A DNA stretch of 64,000 nt from Lichenostomus cassidix (Eukaryota; Chordata; Aves; Passeriformes; Meliphagidae): positions 2,564,675 to 2,628,674 of the forward strand of contig CM039202.1 of NCBI GenBank assembly GCA_008360975.2, given 5' to 3'. A program made the translations under genes and the position numbers. A model generated the notes under the pieces. That model ran no database searches and was not told the origin of the DNA. It saw only the letters and a program-made list of their open reading frames with translations. This document shows, piece by piece, positions 22,101 to 35,995 of this stretch. Numbering within the stretch: position 1 is the first letter of the stretch; each line of letters begins with the position of its first letter.

Positions 22101-24111
22101 TCTGCGAGTTGAGATCCAGAGCTGATGTAAATTGATTTCCACTGCTGATTTATTCCAGCATAGATTTATTTTGATGATTTTAGCATAGATTATCACCGCA
22201 CAGAGATTCTCATTTTCCCTCCAGACCTTTCCAGGAGATAAATTTAGACATCTATATGTTCCTATAACATGAAAGAAGTTTTTGCTGCCAAGAGCCTCAC
22301 AAGAAGCACTGGGCAGGAAGGGCTGATGACAATCCTGGCCAATATTCCCCCAAATACCCAAAAACCTCTCATCCTTCCCTTCATTAGCATTGATTAAGCA
22401 GTGCTCATTAATGTGGCACCTTTAATTTCAGCCTGCTCACCCCCTGTGTGCATTAGCAGACCTGTGCAAGGCAAAGTGCATCAGCACTACCCAGAAATTC
22501 CATCACTTCCCACCATATCCTGGCACTGCTGGGCAGCTGGACTGGATCCAGGATTTAAGGAGGAAGCTCAATTATCTTCTTTTAACAAAGAACCCAACTC
22601 CTGCCTTTCATGTTTCGTAAATAGTTGCTTTTCTTCATTTAACTCGGGGGGGAATTTCAAAATTATGTATTTTTGGCAACGTCTTAGCTCGTTGCTAAAA
22701 GCAAAGGAAACTGGGCCATACTGGTGTGGTGTGGTGGAGCTGAAGGACAGCACTGGGAGCTCAGTTTTGGTCCTAAATCACAGAAATTTTAAAAAATCTG
22801 GTGCTGGGTAGATGTTGCATCTTGAACCACCATGGTTTTCCAGATTAATCTCTTAATTTGTGGATTCCTCTCTGATTCTCTCCCACCTGCAAGCAAAGGC
22901 ATGGGAGCACTCAGGGATGGAACTGAGGAGGAAAACGAGCATTAAAGGGAATAAAAAGGAACAGTTGCACTGTCTAAATTTAGAGCTCTGGTGTAGAGCC
23001 TTGCTGCCACGTTCTGAGCAGAAATCTGCTGAGCTCTCAAAACTTCTTCCAGCACATATCAGAGGGTCAGGATAACTCATTTAGGGTTGTCTATTCTAAT
23101 CATTAAATCAAAACAGAGCCCCTCAGGCTGACAACTTAATAATTTTGTCACTGTCATAATGAACCCCTTTTTCATTTGTTGCTAATTGGGTATTAACTGA
23201 TTGGCATGTCAGCTCCTCCGGTGTGGAGTGATGCTCTACCTGGAAAAACTCCTTCACTCTTTTCCTTAGAGCTTCCTGGGGAGAGGTGAACATGAAAGGT
23301 GCTGATAGAGGTCTGGTTGAACAGATGTTGTGTCTATAATTATTTATTGCTCTCCTAAACCAAAGGTTTCATTTCTCCCTGGCTGTTCACGGTGGTTTTG
23401 GGTGTGCAGAGATCACAGTTTTGTGGCAGGCAAAGCTGCAGCCTGTGTGATGTGAAATTCCTCACGACCAGGGGAAGAAGGTAAGTCTTTGGCCGTTAAT
23501 TATCTGTCACAACCTTCGGGCAGAAGGGGATTTGTGACACTGAGCTCTCCAGAAGGTGTGTTTTACAGAGGAACCTGCCTGGCCACAATCCCACCTCCCT
23601 TCCCCGCAGTGGGGCAAGAACGCTGTAAATACCCAGGAGATATTTCTGCCATTTAATGCATTTCTTTCCTTGAAGTACCAGCTTGTGGAGCTCAGGGACT
23701 GAGAAATTTAAGGCTCCAAGTGTGGCTGAGACGTGGAACACGCAGTTGGCAGCCCTGGAGTAGTAAGGAATGGCCGGAGGGACTGGAGAGGAGCCCCAAG
23801 CCTGGGTGGGTAGCTCTGAGCCCACATTTCCCTGGCACCAAAGCTCCAGGTCAGTGACCACAGGTGTCCTGGGGGATGGATCCGGGCTGGATTTGCTGCA
23901 CCAGCTGGGGGAAAAGGCAGACTGGGAAAGCAAAGGGTCAGGAGTGGTTTCAAACCTTCATTTTCACCCCCAATTTGCTAATTGGGAGCACCGGGATAGG
24001 CGGGGTGGGACAAGGAAGATGGAAAGCAGCGAGTTCCCCACGGGGCATCCTCTGCTCCTCCCGGGGGCTCGGATGGTGGGGTGTCGGCAGCCCCGGCAGG
24101 GAACAGGGGGG

Positions 24112-24352
24112 TCGTTCCCGCTCCTCCCGGGGGGGCTGCAGCCTCAGCAGGGCATGGATGGGGGTGATAGCATCCCCAGGGATGGAGTGGTCATTCCCAC
24201 TCCTCCCGGGGGGCTGCAGCCTCAGCAGGGCATGGATGGGGGATGATCGCATCCGCAGGGATGGAGAGGTCATTCCCACTCCTCCCGGGGCGCTGCAGCC
24301 TCAGCAGGGGATGGATGGGTTGACAGCATCCCCAGGGATGGAGGGATCGTTC
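24112..24352 (+). repeat. ~78-bp tandem repeat, 3 copies
   Basis: Each unit carries CATTCCCACTCCTCCCGGGG (or a close variant), GGCTGCAGCCTCAGCAGGG, CATGGATGGGG and ATCCCCAGGGATGGAG. The copies differ by small indels. The array ends just before the GC-rich sequence that leads into the next repeat and the CRMP2B promoter. Confidence 0.88.
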
Positions 24353-24426
24353 CGCTGCGCCCCGCCCTGCCCGCCCCCCGGGAAGCGGCTCGGTGGGAGC
24401 GCGGGGACCGCGCGGGCGGTGCCTGG

Positions 24427-24779
24427 TGTATCCCGATATATCCCAGTGTGTCGCGGTCCGTGTATCCCGATATATCCCGATGTATCCCGATGTATCCCGG
24501 TGTATCCCCGTGTGTCCCCGTGTATCCCCGTGTATCCCGACGTATCCCGGTATATCCCAGTGTATCCCGGTGCATCCCGATATATCCCGATATATCCCGG
24601 TGTATTCCGATACATCCCTATGTATTCCGATATACCCCGGTGCATCCCGATATATCCCGGTGTATCCCGATATATCCCGGTGTATCCCGATATATCTCGG
24701 TGTATCCCGGTATATCCCGGTGTATCCTGATATATCCCAATACATCCCAATATATCCCGATCTATCCCGATATATCCCG
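24427..24779 (+). repeat. 10-bp minisatellite (TATCCCGATA / TATCCCGGTG)
   Basis: About 35 units of TATCCCG plus three variable bases (ATA, GTG, ACG). Many pairs form a 20-bp higher order in which ATA and GTG units alternate. The array contains many CpG sites and ends directly at the octamer/CCAAT promoter cluster of exon 1B. Confidence 0.95.
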
Positions 24780-24820
24780 CTCCGCGTCCCCGCTCTCCGC
24801 CGCCGGGAGCGCGCAGCCCC

Positions 24821-24912
24821 TCCCTCTCATTTGCATCCCGGCGCGCCCTGCGCTCTCCCATTGGGCGGAGGCGGTCTCTAATTTGCATCCCGGCGGGCTC
24901 TCAGCCAATGGC
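24821..24912 (+). promoter_or_regulatory. Duplicated octamer plus CCAAT module
   Basis: Two copies of a similar ~50-bp block follow each other. Each has a CTC-type lead, ATTTGCATCCCGGCG, a CTCT spacer and a CCAAT-type box, inverted in the first copy and forward in the second. A GC box lies between them. Octamers bind POU-domain factors and CCAAT boxes bind NF-Y (family knowledge). The pairing resembles octamer/CCAAT promoters such as those of histone H2B genes. Confidence 0.6.
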
Positions 24913-24981
24913 GCAGCGCGCCGGGCGGGCGGGGCCGGGGAGCAGGGAGCCGCATGCGCAGCTGCCGCCCCGCTGGAGCTC

Positions 24982-25097
24982 CGGGCTGGGCCGGGCTTGG
25001 CTGGGCTGGGCTGGGCTGGGCCGGGCTGTGCCTTGCCGGGGCTGGGCCGGAGCTGGGCCGGGCTTTGGCGGGGCTGGGCCGGGCTGGGCCGGGCTCC
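24982..25097 (+). repeat. GGGCT pentamer tract with G-quadruplex potential
   Basis: GGGCT/GGGCC units recur, including at least five GGG runs spaced by two bases at 25003-25025. This satisfies the usual G3N1-7 quadruplex pattern on the + strand. If transcription starts upstream, the tract would lie in the CRMP2B 5' leader RNA. Confidence 0.75.
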
Positions 25098-25261
25098 GGG
25101 CACAGGGAAGAAAGGGAGACGCGCAGGGCTGGCTGCTTCTCCCGTTCTGCCATCGCGGAGAGCACGGATCGCCTCCCGCGCCGCGCCGCGCCCCCCCCGC
25201 TCCCCTTCCCCGGGATCGCAGCGATTTGGCCTCGGGGGATTTATTTTTATTCCGTTTTGGT

Positions 25262-25311
25262 ATAATTTTTTTTCTTTTTTTTTTTTCCTTTTTTTTTTTT
25301 TTTTTTTTTTG
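25262..25311 (+). repeat. T-rich (T/C) tract in CRMP2B leader region
   Basis: A nearly pure run of T broken by a few C residues lies about 140 bp upstream of the CRMP2B start codon. It is a likely length-variable simple repeat. Its position recalls a polymorphic pyrimidine repeat reported in the human CRMP2B 5' UTR, but I cannot align them. Confidence 0.8.
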
Positions 25312-25448
25312 ATCCGAACACCGGTGGAGGGGGAGGTCGCGGAGCAGGGAGACAATAGCGGTGCAGCAGCCGCCGCGCTTCTCCTTAAAAAAAATCCTAT
25401 ATATATAACACTACCGAATAAACACATCGCGGGGTTTGATCTCCCAAG

Positions 25449-25487
25449 ATGTCTTATCAGGGGAAGAAAAACATTCCGCGGATCACG
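25449..25487 (+). CDS. DPYSL2: DPYSL2 exon 1B: CRMP2B (short isoform) N-terminus
   Basis: This is the alternative first coding exon of the main 572-residue isoform. It has 13 codons and reads MSYQGKKNIPRIT, identical to the CRMP2B N-terminus as I know it. The ATG at 25449 has A at -3. The exon ends in phase 0 at a GTGAGT donor and joins exon 2 ([10 protein letters not shown]). It is too short to stand out as an open frame and is recognised by its product and splice signal. It lies 9.6 kb downstream of exon 1A and 3.2 kb upstream of exon 2, at the 3' side of a CpG-rich promoter region. Transcripts starting here omit exon 1A, so the two isoforms differ only at the N-terminus. A T-rich leader and a TATATATA stretch lie directly upstream. 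Confidence 0.96.
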
Positions 25488-29967
<4,480 letters not shown>

Positions 29968-30152
29968 GCAAATAGGGGAGAACCTGATCGTGCCAGGGGG
30001 AGTGAAAACCATCGAGGCTCACGGCAGGATGGTGATTCCCGGCGGGATTGATGTCCACACTCGGTTCCAGATGCCGGAGCAGGGCATGACATCTGCTGAT
30101 GATTTCTTCCAAGGGACCAAGGCTGCGCTGGCTGGAGGCACCACCATGATCA
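29968..30152 (+). CDS. DPYSL2: DPYSL2 exon 3 (altered metal-binding motif)
   Basis: This 185-bp exon encodes residues 44-104 plus the first base of codon 105. It opens with [17 protein letters not shown], followed by [14 protein letters not shown], then [22 protein letters not shown]. Active dihydropyrimidinases have the metal-binding pair His-x-His in the GGID region. Here it is H73-T-R75, the replacement typical of CRMPs, which lack hydrolase activity. The [13 protein letters not shown] stretch is the strongly conserved amidohydrolase core. The acceptor is CCCCAG and the donor is a consensus GTAAGT at 30153. The first base must be G to complete Lys43 (AA|G), and it is. Gly62 and Glu80 appear to differ conservatively from the mammalian protein as I remember it. 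The following intron is 22.8 kb and filled with tandem arrays. Confidence 0.97.
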
Positions 30153-31703
30153 GTAAGTGGCTGCTTTCCTCCTCCTCCTCCTGCAAAGCTGGAATTTTCT
30201 CTTTCCCAGGTGACAGCTGGAGCTAGGGGAGTCACCTCGTTCCAGACCAGGGGGTGATGGATGTGTCTGGCCAGGCTGCTGGGGAAAGTTTGTGGGGATT
30301 GGGGTGGAAAAGCAGGATTTCACTCATTTCACTCATTTCCCTTGCTGGGGCTGTGACCTCAGCGGGTTTTTGGGTCTGGAAGCAGTGTCACTGTTCCTCT
30401 GTGAGCAGCAGATGCCCATTTGCTGTGCCTCAGTGCCTTTTCCCCCAATGTCTGGGGAGAGATGTCCACTGTGTGCTCACACCCACTGCTCTGGGGGGAG
30501 TGCCTTGGAAAACTGGGCCACTTATTTCAGGCTCTGCACATGCCCAGCTTCAGCAGCAGGGTTTTTGTGAACGTGGCTCTGCTCGTGCTCATCTCCTCCT
30601 CTGGAGGAAGAGAGGAACTGGGAAGTGAAAATACCTCAAAATAAAAAGGCAGCCAGACTGGCTGCTCTGCTGCCAGCAGGGTTAGACACTCCTGGTGTTC
30701 CCCTCTGGAATGCCTCAGGAGTGACTGCCAGGCTATCTGTCCCTGCTTGTGTTGGCCACAGGATCTCCAAACTCCACATACAAGTTGTGTTGGAGACTTT
30801 GCTTGAGCCAGAGGGAAAACCCAACCCTTTGTTGCAGGGCAGCTGATCAGGTGTCAAACTGTCCTGTGGTGTCCCAGGCTGTGCTGCCTGTAGGAATGAG
30901 GGAAAAAGGTGTGAAATGATCCAAAATCCAAGAATTCCCAGTGTTTCATGTGCTCTGAGTGTTGCCATTGCACAGCTGAGGTGCAGAGGGATGGAGTTAG
31001 TTGGTTCAGAAGAGGAATGAATGGCTGTTTTGCACTCCATGGGCATGAAGAGATCTCAGGCACAGCCAGGACTCAGCCCAGCTCCTCTCACTTCAAACCA
31101 AACCCATGTGGAGCTCATCCTCCTCTCCCAGAGGCTGCCTGGGAGCAGTGCTGCATCCCTGCTGGGTGGGTGGACTGGGGTTGATTGCCAGCAGGCTGCA
31201 AGTAGGTCTTGCTCTGATGCTTCAAAGAAATAATCCTAAAATAACCCAGGAAATGATTTTTCATGTTATCCCTTCCGAGTGTGAGGGTTGTGGCTGCAGA
31301 GAACCTCCCACACAATGTGGATGTTCCTTTTGTGCACACTGACACCCAATTCTCCTTCAAATCTTTGCTGTCAATTTAAACCAATAGCACTAAAGTGGTT
31401 TTTTTAAATTTTTTTTTATTTTTGTTTTTATTTTCAGCCTCAGTTCATGGACTTTGTTTCCTCGGTGGTTCCTTTGTTAGGAGTCCACCTGGTTCACACT
31501 TGAATTATCTCTTTGTTCTTCCCTGTTCGGTTGAATTAGATCAAAACAACATTCTCTGTCACCTGCAGGTGACCTTTCAGCAGCACCATTCCCCTCAGTG
31601 GCACTTTTTAAAAGCAGAAATTGCTTTGGGAAAATTTTTTTTTGGGAGTAGCCCTTTGGTTTGGTTGACTAATTTGACACAAGCAGAGCCTCGTGCTTCA
31701 GAA
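30153..31703 (+). other. DPYSL2 intron 3, 5' part
   Basis: Unique sequence with a short TTTCACTCA doublet near 30316 and a T-rich run at 31398-31430. No exon or element is recognised. Confidence 0.7.
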
Positions 31704-32053
31704 ATGTCTGTAAATATTTATTGCCTTCAATATTTGAGGTTTAATATTTTAATATCTGAATATTTCTTCCATAGCTGAAGAAATAATGATAGAAAATAAT
31801 CAGTTGAATATCTGAATATCTCAGCAGTGGTGAGAGAACACTTCTCTGAGTTAGGGAGGTTGGAGGAGAACTTCCCATTTTACAATTTCTCCTTTCACAG
31901 CTGTGAAAAGGAGCAGAATTTGGATTATGGCCATTTAGAGGAGGCTGGTGATTAAACCTGGCCTCAGATTAACACACCAAAATCATCTCTAAACAACCAA
32001 AAAAATCTCCCTAAGACTGCAGCAAGGACTAATTGGGCTAAATAGGATGATGG
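31704..32053 (+). repeat. Left arm of large inverted repeat
   Basis: This arm pairs with the reverse complement of 35715-35995. Over the ~240 bp from CTGAATATCTC to GGATGATGG I count about ten differences, roughly 96% identity. The outer ~110 bp contains ATGTCTGTAAATATTTATTG, shared with the other arm, plus ~70-85 bp missing there. That extra segment includes a small perfect hairpin (ATTTCTTC and GAAGAAAT, 7-base loop). No coding frame or known repeat family is recognised. Confidence 0.93.
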
Positions 32054-32536
32054 AGAGCCATTTCTGCAGGGTGGGAATCACCAACTGGAGAGTGCAGAGC
32101 AGGATGGATGATCCAAATTAGCCTTCAGAGCCTCTGCCCTGTCAGCTCAGCTGCTCCTCCCAGCAAAATCCCAGCATTTGCAGTTTTTCCACAGGGAAAG
32201 CTCTCTGGCTGGGTGGCCTTTGGGCTTCCCCAGAGCAGGTGGGAGTGGTGGTGGATGACAGTGGGTTTTTTTTTTTCTCTTAAATAGAGAAAAAAAAAAA
32301 AAGAAAAAAAATTCTTCTCTTTTTTCTCCTTTTTTTTTTTTTGTCTTAAATAAAAAATCTTTTTTTTCTCTTAAATATTTAGTGAACTGGGTGTGTGTTA
32401 TCACAAATTGCAGCCTGGAAATGAGGCTTTTATCTGGTGGATTTTTGGATTTTAAACGCTGGGATTTTTTAAAGGGAGTCTGCTTCTCCCATGGATTTGT
32501 ATGCAGCTGTGTCTCTGCTCCTCAGGCTTTTTTTTT

Positions 32537-33272
32537 TTGGGAAAAAAACACCTTTTTGGATGTGAAATTTAAGGAAAAAACCCACCCAATTTCCTCATTA
32601 GTGCTTTAAGCAAACTTTGCAGGATTTATTTACAAATACCTCTGCTCGAGGCAGAACCCTCACTCTTTTTTGGGGAGAAAAACCACCTTTTTGGACATGA
32701 AATTTGAGGAAAAAACCACCCAATTCCCTCATTAGTGCTTTAAGCAAACTTTGCAGGATTTATTTACAAATACCTTTTGCTCCATCTGTTCCTCTGCTGG
32801 ATGCAGAACCCTCACTCTTTTTTGGGGAGAAAAATCACCTTTTTGGATGTGAAATTTGAGGAAAAAACCACCCAATTCCCTCATTAGTGCTTTAAGCAAA
32901 CTTTGCAGGATTTATTTACAAATACCTTTTGCTCCATCTGTACCTCTGCTGGATGCAGAACCCTCACTCTTTTTTGGGGAGAAAAAACACCTTTTTGGAT
33001 GTGAAATTTGGGGAAAAAAACATCCAATTTCTTCATCAGTGCTTTAAGCAAACTTTGCAGGATTTATTTACAAATACCTTTCCTCCATCCGTTCCTCTGC
33101 TGGATGCAGAACCCTCACTCCTTTTTGGGGAGAAAAATCACCTTTTTGGATGTGAAATTTGAGGAAAAAAACACCCAATTTCCTCATTAGTGCTTTAAGC
33201 AAACTTTGCAGGATTTATTTACAAATACCTTTCCTCCATCTGTTCCTCTGCTGGATGCAGAACCCTCACTCT
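32537..33272 (+). repeat. ~152-bp tandem repeat, ~4.7 copies
   Basis: CCTTTTTGGATGTGAAATTT-type sequence recurs at about 32551, 32686, 32838, 32990 and 33141. It is followed in each unit by CCTCATTAGTGCTTTAAGCA, AACTTTGCAGGATTTATTTA and CTCTGCTGGATGCAGAACCC. The first unit is shorter. It lies between the arms of the inverted repeat. Confidence 0.95.
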
Positions 33273-33664
33273 GGGCTCACAAGCAGGTTCCTCAGTTTCA
33301 TGCTTCAATTTGTTGCACATTTTTGTGCAGGAGGGCACTTCAGGGCTGTTTACTCTACAATCACTGCAGGGAAATATTTATTTTACACGCAGTTTTCAGC
33401 GAAATTAAAACAAGAACCTTGGATGGTTTTCCACTGATGGTTGGTTTTGTTAAATCTGGGGGTGAAATTCTGGCTTTTGGTGAGTTTTACATTAACCTGC
33501 AGTGCCAGGAGTTCACCTGGTGAAGTTCATTTTCAGCTCAGATCAAATTCAGTGTTGCTCCTTTAATTCTGATGTCAGACACATCCAGGGGAAGCTCACA
33601 GGGAGTTTGGGAATTGTTTCTCATTGCTTGTTCCCCTCCAAATCCATCCCTGCAGCATCACAGG

Positions 33665-34806
33665 GGTGGAATCTGGTGGGTTTTGGTGTCTGAAGGAGAA
33701 ATTTTGGTTTTTTTGTGGCACTAGAGGGGATTTATCCTGGTGGGAAGCAGATCTGACTGCAATCCAGGTCTTCCAGAGGGTGGGAATCAGGTGGGTTTTG
33801 GTGTCAAATGCAGCAATTTTGGTTTTTTTATGGCACCAGGGGGATTTATCCTGGTGGGAAGCAGCTCTGACTGCAATCCAGATCTTCCAGAGAGTGGGAA
33901 TCAGGTAGATCTTGGTGTCAAATGCAGCAATTGTTTTTTTTTTTTTAATGGCACCAGAGGGGATTTATCCTGGTGGGAAGCAGCTCTGGCTACAAACCAG
34001 GGATTCCAGAGAGGAGTCAGGTAGATCCTGGTGTCAAAAGGAGCAATTTTGGGTTTTTTATGGCACCAGGGGGATTTATCCTGGTGGGAAGCAGCTCTGG
34101 CTCCAATCCAGATCTTCCAGAGAGTGGGAATCAGGTGGGTTTTGGTGTCAAATGCAGCAATTGTGATTTTTTTATGGCACCAGAGGGGGTTTATTCTGGT
34201 GGGAAGCAGATCTGACTGCAATCCAGGTCTTCTAGAGAGTGGGAAGCAGGTGGGTTTTGGTGTCAAATGGAGAAATTGTGATTTTTTTATGGCGCCAGAG
34301 GGGATTTATCCTGGTGGGAAGCAGATCTGGCCCTAATCCACATCTTCCAGAGAGTGGGAATCAGGTAGATCCTGGTGCCAAATGGAGAAATGGTGATTTT
34401 TTATGACACCAAGAGGGGATTTATCCTGGTGGGAAACAGCTCTGACTGCAATCCAGATCTTCTAGAGAGTGGGAATCAGGTAGATCCTGGTGTCAAAAGA
34501 AGCAATTTTGGTTTTTTTATAGCACCAGAGGGGATTTATCCTGGTGGGAAGCAGATCTGGCCCTAATCCAGGTCTTCCAGAGAGTGGGAATCAGGTAGAT
34601 CCTGGTGCCAAATGGAGAAATGGTGATTTTTTTATGACACCAAGAGGGGATTTATCCTGGTGGGAAACGGCTCTGACTGCAATCCAGATGTTCTAGAGAG
34701 TGGGAATCAGGTAGATCCTGGTGTCAAAAGGAGCAATTTTTGGTTTTTTATGGCACCAGAGGGGATTTATCCTGGTGGGAAGCAGCTCTGGCCCCAATCC
34801 AGAGCT
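33665..34806 (+). repeat. ~115-bp tandem repeat, ~10 copies, with splice-site-like ends
   Basis: GGATTTATCCTGGTGGGAA recurs about every 115 bp (33728, 33842, 33961, 34072, 34187, 34301, 34417, 34534, 34648, 34762). Each unit has a T-run, TATGGCACCAG, then 63-66 bp, then GAATCAGGTGGGT or GAATCAGGTAGAT. It lies between the inverted-repeat arms and is open in several frames in part. Confidence 0.95.
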
Positions 34807-35350
34807 TCCCCCCTCCCCAGGGAAGAGGAACTGAGGGCTTGATGTCCCAAATCTACCTTTTCCCCTCTCGATCTCTCTCTGCTCAGCCCTCCCCAGGCTG
34901 CTGCACTCAGGGCTGATTTCCTCCTCCTCTGGCTCCCCTGAGGCCATCCGAGCAGGAATTCCAGCTATGATCCTTCTGTCTCTCCCCTCTGCAGTGCCAA
35001 AGGCAAGGCTCCAGCTGACTGTGCTCAGGGAGGAACAAAACACAGTTGGTTTTGCCCGAAATGACGTCTCTTGATATCTTTGTTTTTCTGCAGGGACAGT
35101 TCAGCACCGTCCTGTGCTCTGTCCCCACCTTAAAACAATATTGCTGTGGGGATGTCAGCTGAACTGCCCTCCCCGTGGGGTTTTGGGATAACATTGGTCC
35201 AGGGGAAAAAAAAAAAACCAAAAAAAAACTTGGATTGTTGCCCTTTGGAAATGTCAGAATGCAGTGTTTGGGCATTGAGTTGAAAGGAGAATTCCAGAAT
35301 GATCTGCAGAGGGTTTTGAAGGAGAGAGGAGTGTTAGATTTGCTCCAACC

Positions 35351-35443
35351 TGTTTTATTCCTGTTTTATTCCTGTTTTATTCCTGTTTTATTCCTGTTTT
35401 ATTCCTGTTTTATTCCTGTTTTATTCCTGTTTTATTCCTGTTT
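35351..35443 (+). repeat. 11-bp tandem repeat, ~8.5 copies
   Basis: TGTTTTATTCC is repeated about eight and a half times without change between the 115-bp array and the right inverted-repeat arm. Confidence 0.96.
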
Positions 35444-35555
35444 CTCTTTCTCTATGGAAAGAGAGCAGAACTCCCAGAGTTTTGGGAAAGAATTCTGTCT
35501 GAAGTTGCCCTTTACGAGAGGTTAAAGTTTTGGGGAGCTAAAAATGGCATTTTTC

Positions 35556-35700
35556 ACAGTCACAGAACGTCCCCAGCTGGGAGGAATCCACAACAAGGAT
35601 TCAATCCACAACAAGGAACCCACAAAGGTCATCCAAGTCCAATTCCACACCTGTTTCTGAGCCCCTCTTTTCCCACCCTGAGCTGGGTGAACACCCCAGG
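35556..35700 (-). mobile_element. Probable CR1-type 3' fragment (reverse)
   Basis: CACAGAACGTCCCCAGCTGG, then AATCCACAACAAGGA, CAAAGGTCATCCAAGTCCAA and a CACACCTG tail follow the layout of a reverse CR1 3' end (locus name line, 'package of tissue' region, then CCAACTCCTG). An internal duplication (AATCCACAACAAGGA appears twice in variant form) has lengthened it. It abuts the right arm of the inverted repeat. Confidence 0.5.
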
Positions 35701-35714
35701 ATATAACCCAGCCC

Positions 35715-35995
35715 CCATCATCCTGTTTAGCCCAATTAGTCCTTGCTGCAGTCTTAAGGAGATTTTTTTTGGTTGTTTAGAGATGATTTTGGTGTCTTAA
35801 TCTGAGGCCAGGTTTAATCACCAGCCTCCTCTAAATGGCCATAATCCAAATTATGCTCCTTTTCACAGCTGTGAAAGGAGAAATTTTAAAGTGGGAAGTT
35901 CTCCTCCAACCTCTCTAACTCAGAGAAGTGTTCTCTCCCCATTGCTGAGATATTCAGACATTCAACCATAAAGACAATAAATATTTACAGACATA
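35715..35995 (-). repeat. Right arm of large inverted repeat
   Basis: Reverse complement of the left arm at 31704-32053. Shared landmarks in this orientation are CCATCATCC, AATTAGTCCTTGCTGCAGTC, TTGTTTAGAGATGATTTTGG, CCTCCTCTAAATGGCCATAA and TTCACAGCTGTGAAA. Beyond CAGACAT at 35995 and before 35715 the flanks no longer match. No target-site duplication is obvious. Confidence 0.93.

Larger units (their letters stand above)
15820..24111 (+). other. DPYSL2 intron 1, part between exon 1A and the CRMP2B promoter
   Basis: It starts with a GTGGGT donor. The first ~450 bp remain GC-rich. Beyond the small repeats and CR1-like piece listed separately, no exon is recognised. Two AT-leaning stretches (17290-17480 and 23090-23200, the latter with TAATTGGGTATTAACTGATT) look like possible regulatory elements. 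Confidence 0.6.
24780..25448 (+). promoter_or_regulatory. DPYSL2: CpG-rich promoter and 5' leader of CRMP2B
   Basis: This CpG-dense region precedes exon 1B. It contains two ATTTGCAT octamers (24829-24836 and 24881-24888), an inverted CCAAT box (ATTGG at 24860-24864) overlapping a GGGCGG box (24863-24868), and a forward CCAAT (24905-24909). A GGGCT tract (24982-25097) and a CpG-rich block (25160-25240) follow. A T-rich run spans 25267-25311, and a TATATATA stretch lies at about 25399. The octamer/CCAAT/GC-box cluster marks the likely core promoter, about 540-620 bp before the start codon. Confidence 0.7.

Noticed and set aside
24427..24779. Telomere-like repeat
   Set aside because: The unit TATCCCGNNN is not the vertebrate TTAGGG/CCCTAA repeat.
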